Shown here one piece after another: positions 1-6,023 of a DNA stretch of 7,013 nt (its first letter is position 1; each line of letters begins with the position of its first letter). The position numbers and the translations under genes are program-made. The DNA lies in the NCBI GenBank assembly GCA_902805755.1, contig CADCUA010000420.1, forward strand, positions 1-7,013, in the 5' to 3' direction. This DNA is from an uncultured Lysobacter sp. (GTDB lineage Bacteria; Pseudomonadota; Gammaproteobacteria; Xanthomonadales; Xanthomonadaceae). The notes beneath the pieces were generated by a model, which did not search any database, had not been told where the DNA came from, and worked only from the letters and a program-made list of their open reading frames with translations.

Positions 1-325
1 GCAGATCCTCGACGAGGTCGGCGAGGTCATCGATGTCGAGGTCCTCGACGGCCGCGACGATCTCGTCCGGATCCATGTCCGCAAGCAGGCTTTCGCGCAC
101 TTCATCGCCGACGTGCAGCAGCACCTCGCCGTCGTCCTCGGGGTCGACCAGGCCCCACACGACTTCGCGCTTGCCCGGCGGCAGCGATTCGAGCAGGTTG
201 CCGATCTCGGCGGGCGATAGCGAATTGACGAGCCGGCGCACGGGCCCGAGGCGGCCGCTGTCCAGTGCGTCGGAGAGCAGGCGCAGCTGGCGTGCGGTCT
301 TGTCGTGGCGGACGGCTTCGGCCAT
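1..325 (-). CDS. mgtE: Magnesium transporter MgtE, N-terminal part (3' end outside window)
   Basis: MgtE is an inner-membrane Mg2+ channel whose cytoplasmic N and CBS domains sense Mg2+ and gate the pore. Only the first 108 codons are here, and the gene runs off the left edge without a stop. The visible protein starts MAEAVRHDKTARQL and is all predicted cytoplasmic N domain: acidic, helical, superhelix-type repeats including LSPAEIGNLLESLPPGKR, then DMDPDEIVAAVEDLDIDDLA. The CBS and membrane domains would lie beyond the window. The ATG at 323-325 is well supported: AGGAG (332-336) sits six bases upstream and an in-frame stop lies at 365-367, with no other usual start codon between them. It follows ptsI in the same direction across a 305-base gap, so it may have its own promoter. 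The family call rests on the N domain alone. Confidence 0.88.
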   Translation of the reverse strand, partial: MAEAVRHDKTARQLRLLSDALDSGRLGPVRRLVNSLSPAEIGNLLESLPPGKREVVWGLVDPEDDGEVLLHVGDEVRESLLADMDPDEIVAAVEDLDIDDLADLVEDL

Positions 326-331
326 GCGGCG

Positions 332-336
332 CTCCT
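332..336 (-). promoter_or_regulatory. Ribosome binding site of mgtE
   Basis: AGGAG on the minus strand, six bases before the ATG at 323-325. It decides the start, since the upstream in-frame stop leaves no better alternative. Confidence 0.75.
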
Positions 337-356
337 GTACTGCGAGAGCCGCACCC

Positions 357-371
357 GGCCTGCGTCAGGCC
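357..371. repeat. Perfect 6-bp inverted repeat in the mgtE leader
   Basis: GGCCTG and CAGGCC are separated by three bases, so the mgtE leader RNA can form a short GC-rich hairpin about 30 bases before the start codon. No run of U follows, so it does not look like an intrinsic terminator. I cannot identify a known Mg2+ riboswitch (M-box) in this leader. Confidence 0.45.
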
Positions 372-405
372 TGCGTGCGACCTGGGGTCATGCGGTCATG
401 GCGCG

Positions 406-411
406 ATTATC
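406..411 (-). promoter_or_regulatory. Possible -10 element for mgtE
   Basis: The minus strand reads GATAAT about 80 bases before the mgtE start, an AT-rich island in GC-rich surroundings that resembles a sigma-70 -10 box. No convincing -35 hexamer lies 16-19 bases upstream, so this is a weak prediction from a single half-site. Confidence 0.25.
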
Positions 412-461
412 GCCCGGTGCGGCGGAGCTTGGACAGATCCGATGCGCGTTAATGCGGCATA

Positions 462-507
462 GGTTCGCGCCGATGCATCACAGGGGTTCGCGCCGATGCA
501 TCACAGG
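462..507. repeat. Two perfect abutting copies of a 23-bp repeat
   Basis: Copies at 462-484 and 485-507 are identical and directly adjacent. The bases on either side break the match, so there are exactly two units. Each unit begins GGTTCGCGCC and contains the 8-bp palindrome GATGCATC. The repeat lies in the ptsI-mgtE gap, about 140 bases before the mgtE start and 120 bases after the ptsI stop. A recent tandem duplication or a paired protein-binding site would both fit. Confidence 0.9.
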
Positions 508-630
508 CTGCAGCGTTGACGGACCCGGCACAGCGCGCGCATGCGAATCGGATCCAGCGATCACGTCCGCGTGTGGATGGATGCCGTTGCCATGCGCAAG
601 GCCGCGAAAGCCGCCGTGCGCACAAAAGCC

Positions 631-2361
631 TCAGCCATCCACCGCGCAATCGTGCGTGCGCATCCATGCCAGGATCGATGCGCGGTCGCGGGCACGCAGC
701 AGTGCGGGAGCGGCCTTGCGCATGGCGACAAGGCTGCAATGACGGATCTTGCGGCGGACTTCGAGCAGCGTACCCGGGTGCAGGCTGAATTCGGCCAGGC
801 CGAGCGCGAGCAGCAGCGGGGTGAAGATCGGATCGCCGGCCATCTCGCCGCACACCGCGACCGGTTTGCCACGGGCCTGGCCCAGGCGGATGACGTCGCG
901 GATCAGGCGCAGCACCGCGGGATGCAGTGGTGAATACAGCTCGCCCAATGCCTCGTTGTTGCGATCGGCGGCAAGCAGGTACTGCACCAGATCGTTCGTG
1001 CCGATGGACAGGAAATCGACCTCGTCGATGAAGCCGCGCAGTGCCAGCGCAGCAGCCGGCACTTCGATCATCGTGCCCAGCGGGACGTGATCGGCAATTT
1101 CGTGGCCTTCGCGGCGCAGTTGCGACACCACGCGCTTGAGGCTCGCGCGCACCGTGCGGACTTCCTCGCGCGAGCACACCATCGGCACCAGGATGCGAAC
1201 CGGGCCGTAGCCGGACGCGCGCACGAGCGCACGCAGCTGCGTCTCGAGCAGGCCTTCGCGCGCGAGCGAGAGGCGCACGCCGCGCAGGCCGAGTGCGGGG
1301 TTCGGTTCATGGCGAAGCGCGAGGCCGCTGCGGTCGGCCTTGTCCGCGCCCAGATCCAGCGTGCGGATCGTGACCGCACGGCCGGTCATGCCCAGCACCA
1401 CGTCGCGGTAGACGCGGAACTGCTCGTCCTCGTCCGGCAGTTCATTGCGCTGCAGGAACAGGAACTCGGTGCGGTACAGGCCGACACCGGCCGCGCCGAG
1501 CGCATGCGCTTCGGCAACGTCCTCGCGGGACTCGGCGTTCGCATACAGCTTGATGTCGACGCCATCGGTCGTGCGCGAGGGCTCGCGGCGCAGGCGATTG
1601 AGTTGCCGGCGCTCGCGCGCCTGTTCACGCGCGCGGGCGCGGTGATCGCGCAGGTCGGCCGCGTCGGGGTCGCGCACGACCATGCCGGTGCTGCCATCCA
1701 CGCTCAGCACGTCGCCATCGTTGATGCGCTGCAGCGCATGCGAGGCGCCGACGACGAACGGCAGGTGCAGGCTGCGCGCGAGGATCGCGCTGTGCGAGAG
1801 CGGGCTGCCGCCGGTGGCGACGATCGCCATCACGCCCTGAGCCTGCAGCTGCGCGAGTTCCGCGGGGGCGACGGTCTCGCACACGAGGATGTCGCCGGCG
1901 CGTCCCTCCGCGCCGGCATCGTGCCGGTGCAGGGCCGCGCGCACACGGCCGATGACCTGGTCGATGTCTTCCACGCGGCTGCGGAAGTACGCGTCGTCCA
2001 TCGCCTGGAACACCGCCGCGATGCGGTCGCGTTGCAGCTTCAGTGCGTAATCGGCGGTGTAGTGGCCGGCGCGGATCAGGTCGTCCAGGCCCTGCAGCAG
2101 TTCCGGATCGTCCAGCAGCAGCGCGTGCAGGTCGAGGAACTCGCCGACCTCGTGCGCGAGCGCGCCATGCAGCCGCACGCGCAAGGCGTGCATCTCGCTG
2201 CGCACGCTGTCGATGGCCGCATGCAGGCGATCGAGTTCGACCTCGACGGCATCGGCCGCGATGTGCTCCTCGGTGATGTCGAACGTCGCTGGCAGGCGCA
2301 CGCGCGCACGACCAAGAGCGCTTCCGCGCGCCGCGCCGTGCCCGTGGAACACCTGCCGCAT
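631..2361 (-). CDS. ptsI: PTS enzyme I (PEP-protein phosphotransferase)
   Basis: Cytoplasmic enzyme that autophosphorylates from phosphoenolpyruvate and passes the phosphate to HPr. The 576 residues match the usual length of about 570-580. The N-terminal half (1-230) holds the HPr-binding helices and the phosphohistidine domain, with active-site His190 in TGGSPLSHSAILAR. The C-terminal PEP-binding barrel shows GVGLYRTEFLF (Arg297), TIRTLDLGADK (Arg333), LGLRGVRLSL, SIGTNDLVQYLLAADRNN and CGEMAGD with the catalytic Cys504. There is no N-terminal GAF domain, so it is not a PtsP-type enzyme I-Ntr, and no fused HPr or EIIA domain. It starts four bases after the HPr stop, so the two are almost certainly cotranscribed and probably translationally coupled. 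All key residues are present and the enzyme should be active. Confidence 0.97.
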   Translation of the reverse strand: MRQVFHGHGAARGSALGRARVRLPATFDITEEHIAADAVEVELDRLHAAIDSVRSEMHALRVRLHGALAHEVGEFLDLHALLLDDPELLQGLDDLIRAGHYTADYALKLQRDRIAAVFQAMDDAYFRSRVEDIDQVIGRVRAALHRHDAGAEGRAGDILVCETVAPAELAQLQAQGVMAIVATGGSPLSHSAILARSLHLPFVVGASHALQRINDGDVLSVDGSTGMVVRDPDAADLRDHRARAREQARERRQLNRLRREPSRTTDGVDIKLYANAESREDVAEAHALGAAGVGLYRTEFLFLQRNELPDEDEQFRVYRDVVLGMTGRAVTIRTLDLGADKADRSGLALRHEPNPALGLRGVRLSLAREGLLETQLRALVRASGYGPVRILVPMVCSREEVRTVRASLKRVVSQLRREGHEIADHVPLGTMIEVPAAALALRGFIDEVDFLSIGTNDLVQYLLAADRNNEALGELYSPLHPAVLRLIRDVIRLGQARGKPVAVCGEMAGDPIFTPLLLALGLAEFSLHPGTLLEVRRKIRHCSLVAMRKAAPALLRARDRASILAWMRTHDCAVDG

Positions 2362-2365
2362 GCGC

Positions 2366-2635
2366 TCAGCTGTCCTCGTCGAAGCGACGGTCGAACAGGT
2401 CCGTCACCGCATCCGCAGCGGCCTGTTCGTCATCACCGTCCACGCGCAGCTTGAGCTGCGTGCCCTGACCGGCGGCGAGCAGCATCACGCCCATGATGCT
2501 CTTGGCGTTGATTTCCCGGCCCTTGGCAATGAGCGTCGCATTGCAGCGATAGCCCGACAGCAGTTGCACGAGCTTGGCCGTGGCGCGCGCATGCAGGCCC
2601 AGGCGGTTCGTTACGGTGAGCTCGCGTTCGATCAT
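2366..2635 (-). CDS. ptsH: Phosphocarrier protein HPr
   Basis: Small cytoplasmic phosphocarrier of 89 residues, the typical size. His15 in NRLGLHARATAKLV accepts phosphate from enzyme I and passes it to EIIA proteins. Ser46 lies in INAKSIMGVM, the regulatory site phosphorylated by HPr kinase. Its presence fits the hprK gene just upstream. The chain ends in an acidic tail (FDEDS). GGAAGG lies about eleven bases before the ATG at 2633-2635 and may serve as the ribosome binding site. The gene lies 45 bases after the EIIA gene and four bases before ptsI. It could be named ptsH or, by its PTS-Ntr setting, npr/ptsO. I prefer ptsH because it is paired directly with a full enzyme I. Confidence 0.96.
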   Translation of the reverse strand: MIERELTVTNRLGLHARATAKLVQLLSGYRCNATLIAKGREINAKSIMGVMLLAAGQGTQLKLRVDGDDEQAAADAVTDLFDRRFDEDS

Positions 2636-2658
2636 TCCACGGTCCTTCCAGTCTCCAT

Positions 2659-2671
2659 GCCCGCGTCGGGC
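2659..2671. repeat. Small hairpin between the EIIA and HPr genes
   Basis: GCCCG and CGGGC are separated by three bases, in the 45-base gap between the EIIA stop and the HPr start. In the transcript this forms a 5-bp GC stem ending 23 bases before the HPr ATG. No U run follows. It could influence mRNA processing or HPr translation, but a stem this short can arise by chance in GC-rich DNA. Confidence 0.4.
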
Positions 2672-2680
2672 GTCATGTGC

Positions 2681-3073
2681 TCAGGCGTCATCGAGGATCA
2701 CGCCGCTGCGTCCGCCGCCTGCAGCGATCATCGCGAGTTCGTCCAACGGCGTGTCGGCGTAGTTCATCACCCGCAACAGCATCGGCAGGCTGAGCGCCGA
2801 GACGCGCCGTGCCGGCGTGCCCAGGCGCGCGAGGCGTGCCGCAAGGTTGCTCGGTGACGCGCCGTACAGGTCGGTCAGTACGAGAACGCCATCGCCGGTG
2901 TCCAGTTTTCGAAGTGCCATGCTGGCCTTCGGCAGCAGTGCATCGAGGTCTGCATCGAATGCGACTTCGAACACTTCGACCGGGAGCGGCAACGGGCGCA
3001 TGAGCCGCGACGCCACCGCGTGCAATGCGGTGCCGACGCCTTCGTGGGTGATGAGCAGGATGCCGATGGCCAT
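2681..3073 (-). CDS. PTS EIIA component, mannose/sorbose family, single domain
   Basis: Cytoplasmic phosphoacceptor of 130 residues, equal to one EIIA-Man domain. The family landmarks are present: GILLITHEGVG with the phosphorylated His10, TDLYGASPSN (Asp68 beside the active site) and the SALSLPMLLRVMNY stretch. Many family members have an Asn before LPML where this protein has Ser95. There is no fused EIIB domain and no mannose-type IIB, IIC or IID gene nearby, so it probably acts as a regulatory phosphate acceptor rather than in sugar uptake. The start is fixed: an in-frame TAA lies nine bases upstream of the ATG, and the next Met (residue 25) would remove His10. The sequence before the ATG has no clear Shine-Dalgarno motif, unlike mgtE or hpf. 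It lies 84 bases after rapZ and 45 before HPr. Confidence 0.92.
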   Translation of the reverse strand: MAIGILLITHEGVGTALHAVASRLMRPLPLPVEVFEVAFDADLDALLPKASMALRKLDTGDGVLVLTDLYGASPSNLAARLARLGTPARRVSALSLPMLLRVMNYADTPLDELAMIAAGGGRSGVILDDA

Positions 3074-3110
3074 GCCCGGACGTTACCAGACGATCGTGAC
3101 ACCCCGGAAG

Positions 3111-3122
3111 GCCGCATGCGGC
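3111..3122. repeat. 12-bp perfect palindrome between rapZ and the EIIA gene
   Basis: GCCGCATGCGGC is fully self-complementary and lies in the 84-base gap after the rapZ stop. The RNA could fold into a 4-5 bp stem with a tiny loop. No U run follows on the minus strand, so it is not a standard intrinsic terminator. It marks the widest break inside the cluster downstream of hpf and could separate an upstream (hpf-rapZ) from a downstream (EIIA-ptsI) expression block. Confidence 0.4.
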
Positions 3123-3157
3123 GGAACGTGCAACGGTGACCCGAGCGTGGCGGCCGG

Positions 3158-4033
3158 TCAGTCCAGTTCGCGGTGGTGCACGGCCACTTCGTTCCAGCCC
3201 TTCTCGCGCGCATTGGCGGCGAGTTTTTCCGCGAGGTAGACCGAACGGTGGCGGCCGCCGCTGCAGCCGATCGCGACGGTCACGTAGCTGCGCGTGGTGT
3301 CGGACTGCATGCGCGGCAGCCAGGTGACGAGGAATTCGTTGACCTGGCGGAAGAACAGTTGCACGTCGGCGTCGGCGTCGAGGAAGTCGCGCACGCCCAC
3401 ATCGCGTCCGGACAACGGGCGCAGCGTCGCGTTCCAGTGGGGATTCGGCAGGCCGCGCGCATCGAACACGAAATCCGCATCCGGCGGCACGCCATGGCGG
3501 TAGGCGAACGATTCGAACAGCAGCGACATGCCCGCATCGCCGCCCAGCGCGAATTCGCGGATGACATGCCGGCGCAACTGGTGCACGTTCATCGCGCTGG
3601 TGTCGATCACCGAGTCGGCGACCTGCCGCATCGCCTTGAGTACCTGCCGCTCCAGTGAGATCGCGTCGGCCAGCGAAAGTCCCAGGCGACTGAGCGGATG
3701 CCGGCGGCGCGTATCGGCATAGCGCTTGAGCAGCATCTCGTCGCTGGTTTCGAAAAACACCATGCGCGGATCGAAGCCCAGCGCGCCCACGGCGGAAAGC
3801 CACTCGGGCAGATGGCCGAGGTCGCGGCGGTTGCGCACGTCGATCCCGACCGCGAGCTTCGCGGGTGCGCCGTCTTCGGCGCGGACCGTCTGCACGAATT
3901 GCGGCAGCAGTTCGGCCGGCAGGTTGTCGACGCAGTAAAAGCCGATGTCTTCGAACGTCTTCAGTGCGACCGACTTGCCCGAGCCGGACATGCCGCTGAC
4001 GATGACGAGGGTGGGCAGGGAAGGCGTGTTCAT
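3158..4033 (-). CDS. rapZ: RapZ-family nucleotide-binding protein (YhbJ)
   Basis: Cytoplasmic P-loop protein of 291 residues (E. coli RapZ has 284). In E. coli it is an RNA adapter that presents the GlmZ small RNA to RNase E and so tunes GlmS and amino-sugar synthesis. Visible motifs: Walker A GMSGSGKS (14-21), [13 protein letters not shown] (32-44), a Walker-B-like [11 protein letters not shown] (62-72), [11 protein letters not shown] (104-114), [20 protein letters not shown] (175-194) and [17 protein letters not shown] (256-272). The C-terminus is VAVHHRELD, without the Lys/Arg-rich end I recall for the enterobacterial RNA-binding protein. The ATG overlaps the hprK stop in a 4-base ATGA, implying translational coupling. 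The family is certain; whether this member binds RNA, a nucleotide or both is open. GlmZ is not known outside the enterobacteria. Confidence 0.95.
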   Translation of the reverse strand: MNTPSLPTLVIVSGMSGSGKSVALKTFEDIGFYCVDNLPAELLPQFVQTVRAEDGAPAKLAVGIDVRNRRDLGHLPEWLSAVGALGFDPRMVFFETSDEMLLKRYADTRRRHPLSRLGLSLADAISLERQVLKAMRQVADSVIDTSAMNVHQLRRHVIREFALGGDAGMSLLFESFAYRHGVPPDADFVFDARGLPNPHWNATLRPLSGRDVGVRDFLDADADVQLFFRQVNEFLVTWLPRMQSDTTRSYVTVAIGCSGGRHRSVYLAEKLAANAREKGWNEVAVHHRELD

Positions 4034-4992
4034 GACTCGCCGCGCTCCAGGAATTGGCTGTGGCGCGCTAGGAACGCCATCGCCGGGTCGACGCCTTTCG
4101 CGCGCAGGATATGGGCGCGCGTCGCCGCTTCGGTCAGCACCGCGAGGTTGCGTCCGGGCATGACGGGCAGGGTGATCGCAGGCACGTCGAGGTCCAGCAC
4201 GCGACGCGAGCCGAGGTCGCCGGTGATGCGCTCCAGCCCGTTCGAGCCGGGTGGCGGCTCCAGTTGCGGCGTGCTCAGGTGCACGATCAGGCGCAGGTAT
4301 TTGTTCCGCTTCACGGCGGTGTCGCCGAACATCTGGCGCACGTTCAATACTCCGAGGCCCCGCACTTCGAGCATGTCCTGCAGCAGCTCGGGGCAGGTGC
4401 CATCGAGCACGTCCGGCGCGATCTGGGTGAACTCGGGTGCGTCATCGGCGACGAGCCGGTGGCCGCGCGTGACCAGTTCGAGCGCGAGCTCGCTCTTGCC
4501 GGAGCCCGACTCGCCGGTGATCAGCACGCCGATCGAATAGATCTCCATGAACACGCCGTGCATCGTGATGCGCGGCGCGAGCTTGCGTGCGAGGTGGTAC
4601 TGCAGATGGTTGAACAGCTCGTGCCCGCGGCGCGGCGATACCCAAAGCGGTGTCTGCGTTTCCTCGGCCGCGATCAGCAGGTCTTCCGGTGCGCGCTGGC
4701 CCTTGCTGATCACCAGCGCAAGTGGCCGGAACTGCATGATCTTCTCGATCGTCTCCCAGCGCAGGCGCGAATCCAGCCCGTCCATCCACGCCAGTTCCTC
4801 GGTGCCGAGGATCTGCACCTTGTTCGGGTAGATCGTATTGAGATAGCCGGCGAGCGACGGGCGGCGCGCGACGGTTTCCACCGCCTCGAGAAAACGGCCG
4901 TCCTTGCCCGACCCCGCAAGCCATCGCAGGTCCAGTGCTTCGCGCTGCTGCTCGAAAAGATCGGCGGCGGTGACGCGTGCGCAATGGGTCAT
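4030..4992 (-). CDS. hprK: HPr kinase/phosphorylase
   Basis: Bifunctional cytoplasmic enzyme that phosphorylates HPr on Ser46 with ATP or pyrophosphate and also removes that phosphate. The 320 residues match the two-domain form: an N-terminal regulatory domain (about 1-130) and a C-terminal kinase domain. The kinase part shows His145 (MHGVFMEI), Walker A GESGSGKS (160-167), LVADDAPEF (180-188), the family signature [16 protein letters not shown] (208-223) and [12 protein letters not shown] (275-286). It ends in the usual [13 protein letters not shown] segment. It overlaps ptsN upstream and rapZ downstream by four bases each. AGGCGAG about seven bases before the ATG may act as ribosome binding site. 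Its substrate HPr, with Ser46 intact, is encoded two genes downstream. No ccpA-like partner is visible, so outputs differ from those of Firmicutes. Confidence 0.97.
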   Translation of the reverse strand: MTHCARVTAADLFEQQREALDLRWLAGSGKDGRFLEAVETVARRPSLAGYLNTIYPNKVQILGTEELAWMDGLDSRLRWETIEKIMQFRPLALVISKGQRAPEDLLIAAEETQTPLWVSPRRGHELFNHLQYHLARKLAPRITMHGVFMEIYSIGVLITGESGSGKSELALELVTRGHRLVADDAPEFTQIAPDVLDGTCPELLQDMLEVRGLGVLNVRQMFGDTAVKRNKYLRLIVHLSTPQLEPPPGSNGLERITGDLGSRRVLDLDVPAITLPVMPGRNLAVLTEAATRAHILRAKGVDPAMAFLARHSQFLERGES

Positions 4993-5459
4993 GGCGTGCT
5001 CGCCTGCGAGACGCGCGCTTCCAGCAGGGCCTCACGCAGCGACCCTACGTCAGTCGCTTCGCGCAGACGATCGCGGAAACCGGCATCGGCGAAGTGCTCA
5101 GCCAGTTCGGCGAGCTGATGCAGATGCTGCTGCACGTAATGTTCGGGGACTGCGAGTGCAAGCACGAGGTCGACCGGCGTACCGTCCAGCGCGCCGAACG
5201 CCACCGGCTCGCCCAAGCGCAGGAACGCGCCTCGACTTTCGTCCAGCGATGCAATGCGACAGTGGGGGATCGCGACGCCGTGGCCGATCGCGGTACTCGC
5301 CAGCTGCTCGCGCGCGCGCAGGCTCGCGCCGATCGCGCGGGCCATGGACGCATCGCCGTCGGCGAGCAGGTCGGCTGCGGCATCGAGCACGCTGCCGCAG
5401 TCGAATGGCCGGGCGATGATGGCGACGCGCTCGGCGCCCAGCAGGTCCCGCAAAGGCAT
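4989..5459 (-). CDS. ptsN: Nitrogen-regulatory PTS protein EIIA-Ntr
   Basis: Cytoplasmic EIIA of the fructose/mannitol family. It is the end acceptor of the PTS-Ntr relay and in its free or phosphorylated form regulates partners such as potassium transport and sensor kinases in other proteobacteria. The 156-residue protein begins [14 protein letters not shown] and carries the active-site His66 in [12 protein letters not shown], then [19 protein letters not shown] and a C-terminal helix [10 protein letters not shown]. The frame is open for another 68 codons upstream, but that stretch overlaps hpf and is unlike EIIA, so I chose the ATG at 5457-5459, 22 bases after the hpf stop. Its Shine-Dalgarno sequence is weak (GGCGGA). 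The stop overlaps the hprK start by four bases (ATGA). A Cys follows the active His where E. coli has Gly. Confidence 0.95.
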   Translation of the reverse strand: MPLRDLLGAERVAIIARPFDCGSVLDAAADLLADGDASMARAIGASLRAREQLASTAIGHGVAIPHCRIASLDESRGAFLRLGEPVAFGALDGTPVDLVLALAVPEHYVQQHLHQLAELAEHFADAGFRDRLREATDVGSLREALLEARVSQASTP

Positions 5460-5481
5460 ACGTCGGTTCCGCCGTCGTGGA

Positions 5482-5811
5482 TCAGTCGAACTCGCCGCTG
5501 CGGGCCAGGCTTTCGCCGCGATGGTGGTCGGCCAGTTTTTCCTTGTGCTTGACCAGCAGGCGGTCGAGCTTGTCGGCAAGCAGGTCGATCGCGGCATACA
5601 TGTCCGCGCCGGTCGCATCGGCGTGGAGGGTGCGATGGGCGACGTTGACGGTGCCTTCGGCACGCTGCTGCCCGCTGTCCATGACGAGCGCGATGCGGAA
5701 CTCCACGAACGGTTGTTCGAAATGGCGCTGCAGGCGTACGAGCTTGGCGTTGACGTAGGCGTCGAGAGCAGGCGTCACTTCGATCTGCTGACCGTGGATT
5801 TCGATTCGCAT
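5482..5811 (-). CDS. hpf: Ribosome hibernation promoting factor (short HPF)
   Basis: Binds the small ribosomal subunit in slow growth or stationary phase and helps form inactive ribosome dimers. At 109 residues it is the short form: it has the single S30AE/sigma-54 modulation domain and no C-terminal dimerisation domain of the long HPF type. It begins MRIEIHGQQIEVTPALDAYV and carries the hallmark stretch from 70 to 93 (DMYAAIDLLADKLDRLLVKH and onward), rich in basic residues on the ribosome-facing helix. The ATG at 5809-5811 has GGAG six bases upstream (5818-5821). It lies between rpoN and ptsN, the standard place for this gene in proteobacteria. Its ribosome binding site is one arm of an inverted repeat that could control translation. 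Confidence 0.96.
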   Translation of the reverse strand: MRIEIHGQQIEVTPALDAYVNAKLVRLQRHFEQPFVEFRIALVMDSGQQRAEGTVNVAHRTLHADATGADMYAAIDLLADKLDRLLVKHKEKLADHHRGESLARSGEFD

Positions 5812-5888
5812 CGCAAACTCCAGACATCACCGGGACGCCAGCATATCGCACCGGCAGGACGCGGGCCGTGTGCAGAGCGGAGTTTGCA
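5812..5888 (-). promoter_or_regulatory. Inverted repeat that can mask the hpf ribosome binding site
   Basis: The transcript carries GCAAACUCC (5887 down to 5879) and, 57 bases later, its perfect complement GGAGUUUGC (5821 down to 5813); a U-G wobble extends the pairing to ten. The second arm contains the GGAG Shine-Dalgarno sequence and ends one base before the hpf ATG. If the RNA starts upstream of 5888, the ribosome binding site can be base-paired. A function is inferred from position only. A weak -10-like TATGCT (5840-5845, minus strand) lies inside the loop; RNA started there would lack the first arm and escape masking. Confidence 0.4.
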
Positions 5889-6010
5889 GGGTCACGCGTG
5901 TAATGGGCCGCGCAACACGGAACGAGCGCGGCGTGTCATTCGTTCATTTGCCGCATCGTCGGATGCACGCAGCACCGCCTTGCACAGATATCAGTAGGCC
6001 CGGGACGGAA

Positions 6011-6022
6011 GCTGCCGGCAGC
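6011..6022. repeat. 12-bp palindrome directly after rpoN
   Basis: GCTGCCGGCAGC is fully self-complementary and begins one base after the rpoN stop. It could fold into a short GC stem at the 3' end of rpoN RNA and act as a weak terminator or a stabilising structure. The following bases on the minus strand (TTCCGTCCCGG) hold no U run, so a standard intrinsic terminator is not supported. Confidence 0.4.
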
Positions 6023-6023
6023 C

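Larger units (their letters stand above)
326..630. other. Non-coding gap between ptsI and mgtE
   Basis: These 305 bases hold the mgtE leader (ribosome binding site, small hairpin, possible -10 box) and the 23-bp tandem repeat. The open frames that cross it are continuations of frames shadowing ptsI and resemble no protein I recognise. I see no stem-loop followed by a U run after the ptsI stop at 631-633, so no intrinsic terminator can be called. Transcription may end by Rho or read into mgtE. Confidence 0.65.

Noticed and set aside
436..554. 8-bp inverted repeat GATCCGAT / ATCGGATC in the ptsI-mgtE gap
   Set aside because: The arms are over 100 bases apart and short; such a match is expected by chance in a 300-base GC-rich gap.
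570..630. Intrinsic terminator after ptsI
   Set aside because: Self-complementary bits such as GTGCGCAC are present, but there is no stable stem followed by a U run on the minus strand.
449..1177. 242-codon minus-strand frame reaching into the ptsI-mgtE gap
   Set aside because: Most of it overlaps ptsI in another frame, and it is rich in Arg, Ala and Pro as expected of a shadow frame. The part in the gap includes the tandem repeat and resembles no protein.
1087..2454. 455-codon open frame on the plus strand opposite ptsI
   Set aside because: It lies antisense to a complete enzyme I with all motifs. GC-rich codon bias often keeps antisense frames open, and the translation is low-complexity with no family likeness.
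2688..3803. 371-codon minus-strand frame across rapZ and the EIIA gene
   Set aside because: It is out of frame with two well-supported genes and is Arg/Pro-rich with no family signature.
4111..5118. 335-codon open frame on the plus strand opposite hprK
   Set aside because: It mirrors hprK and the end of ptsN, has no recognisable motif, and its length is explained by GC bias.
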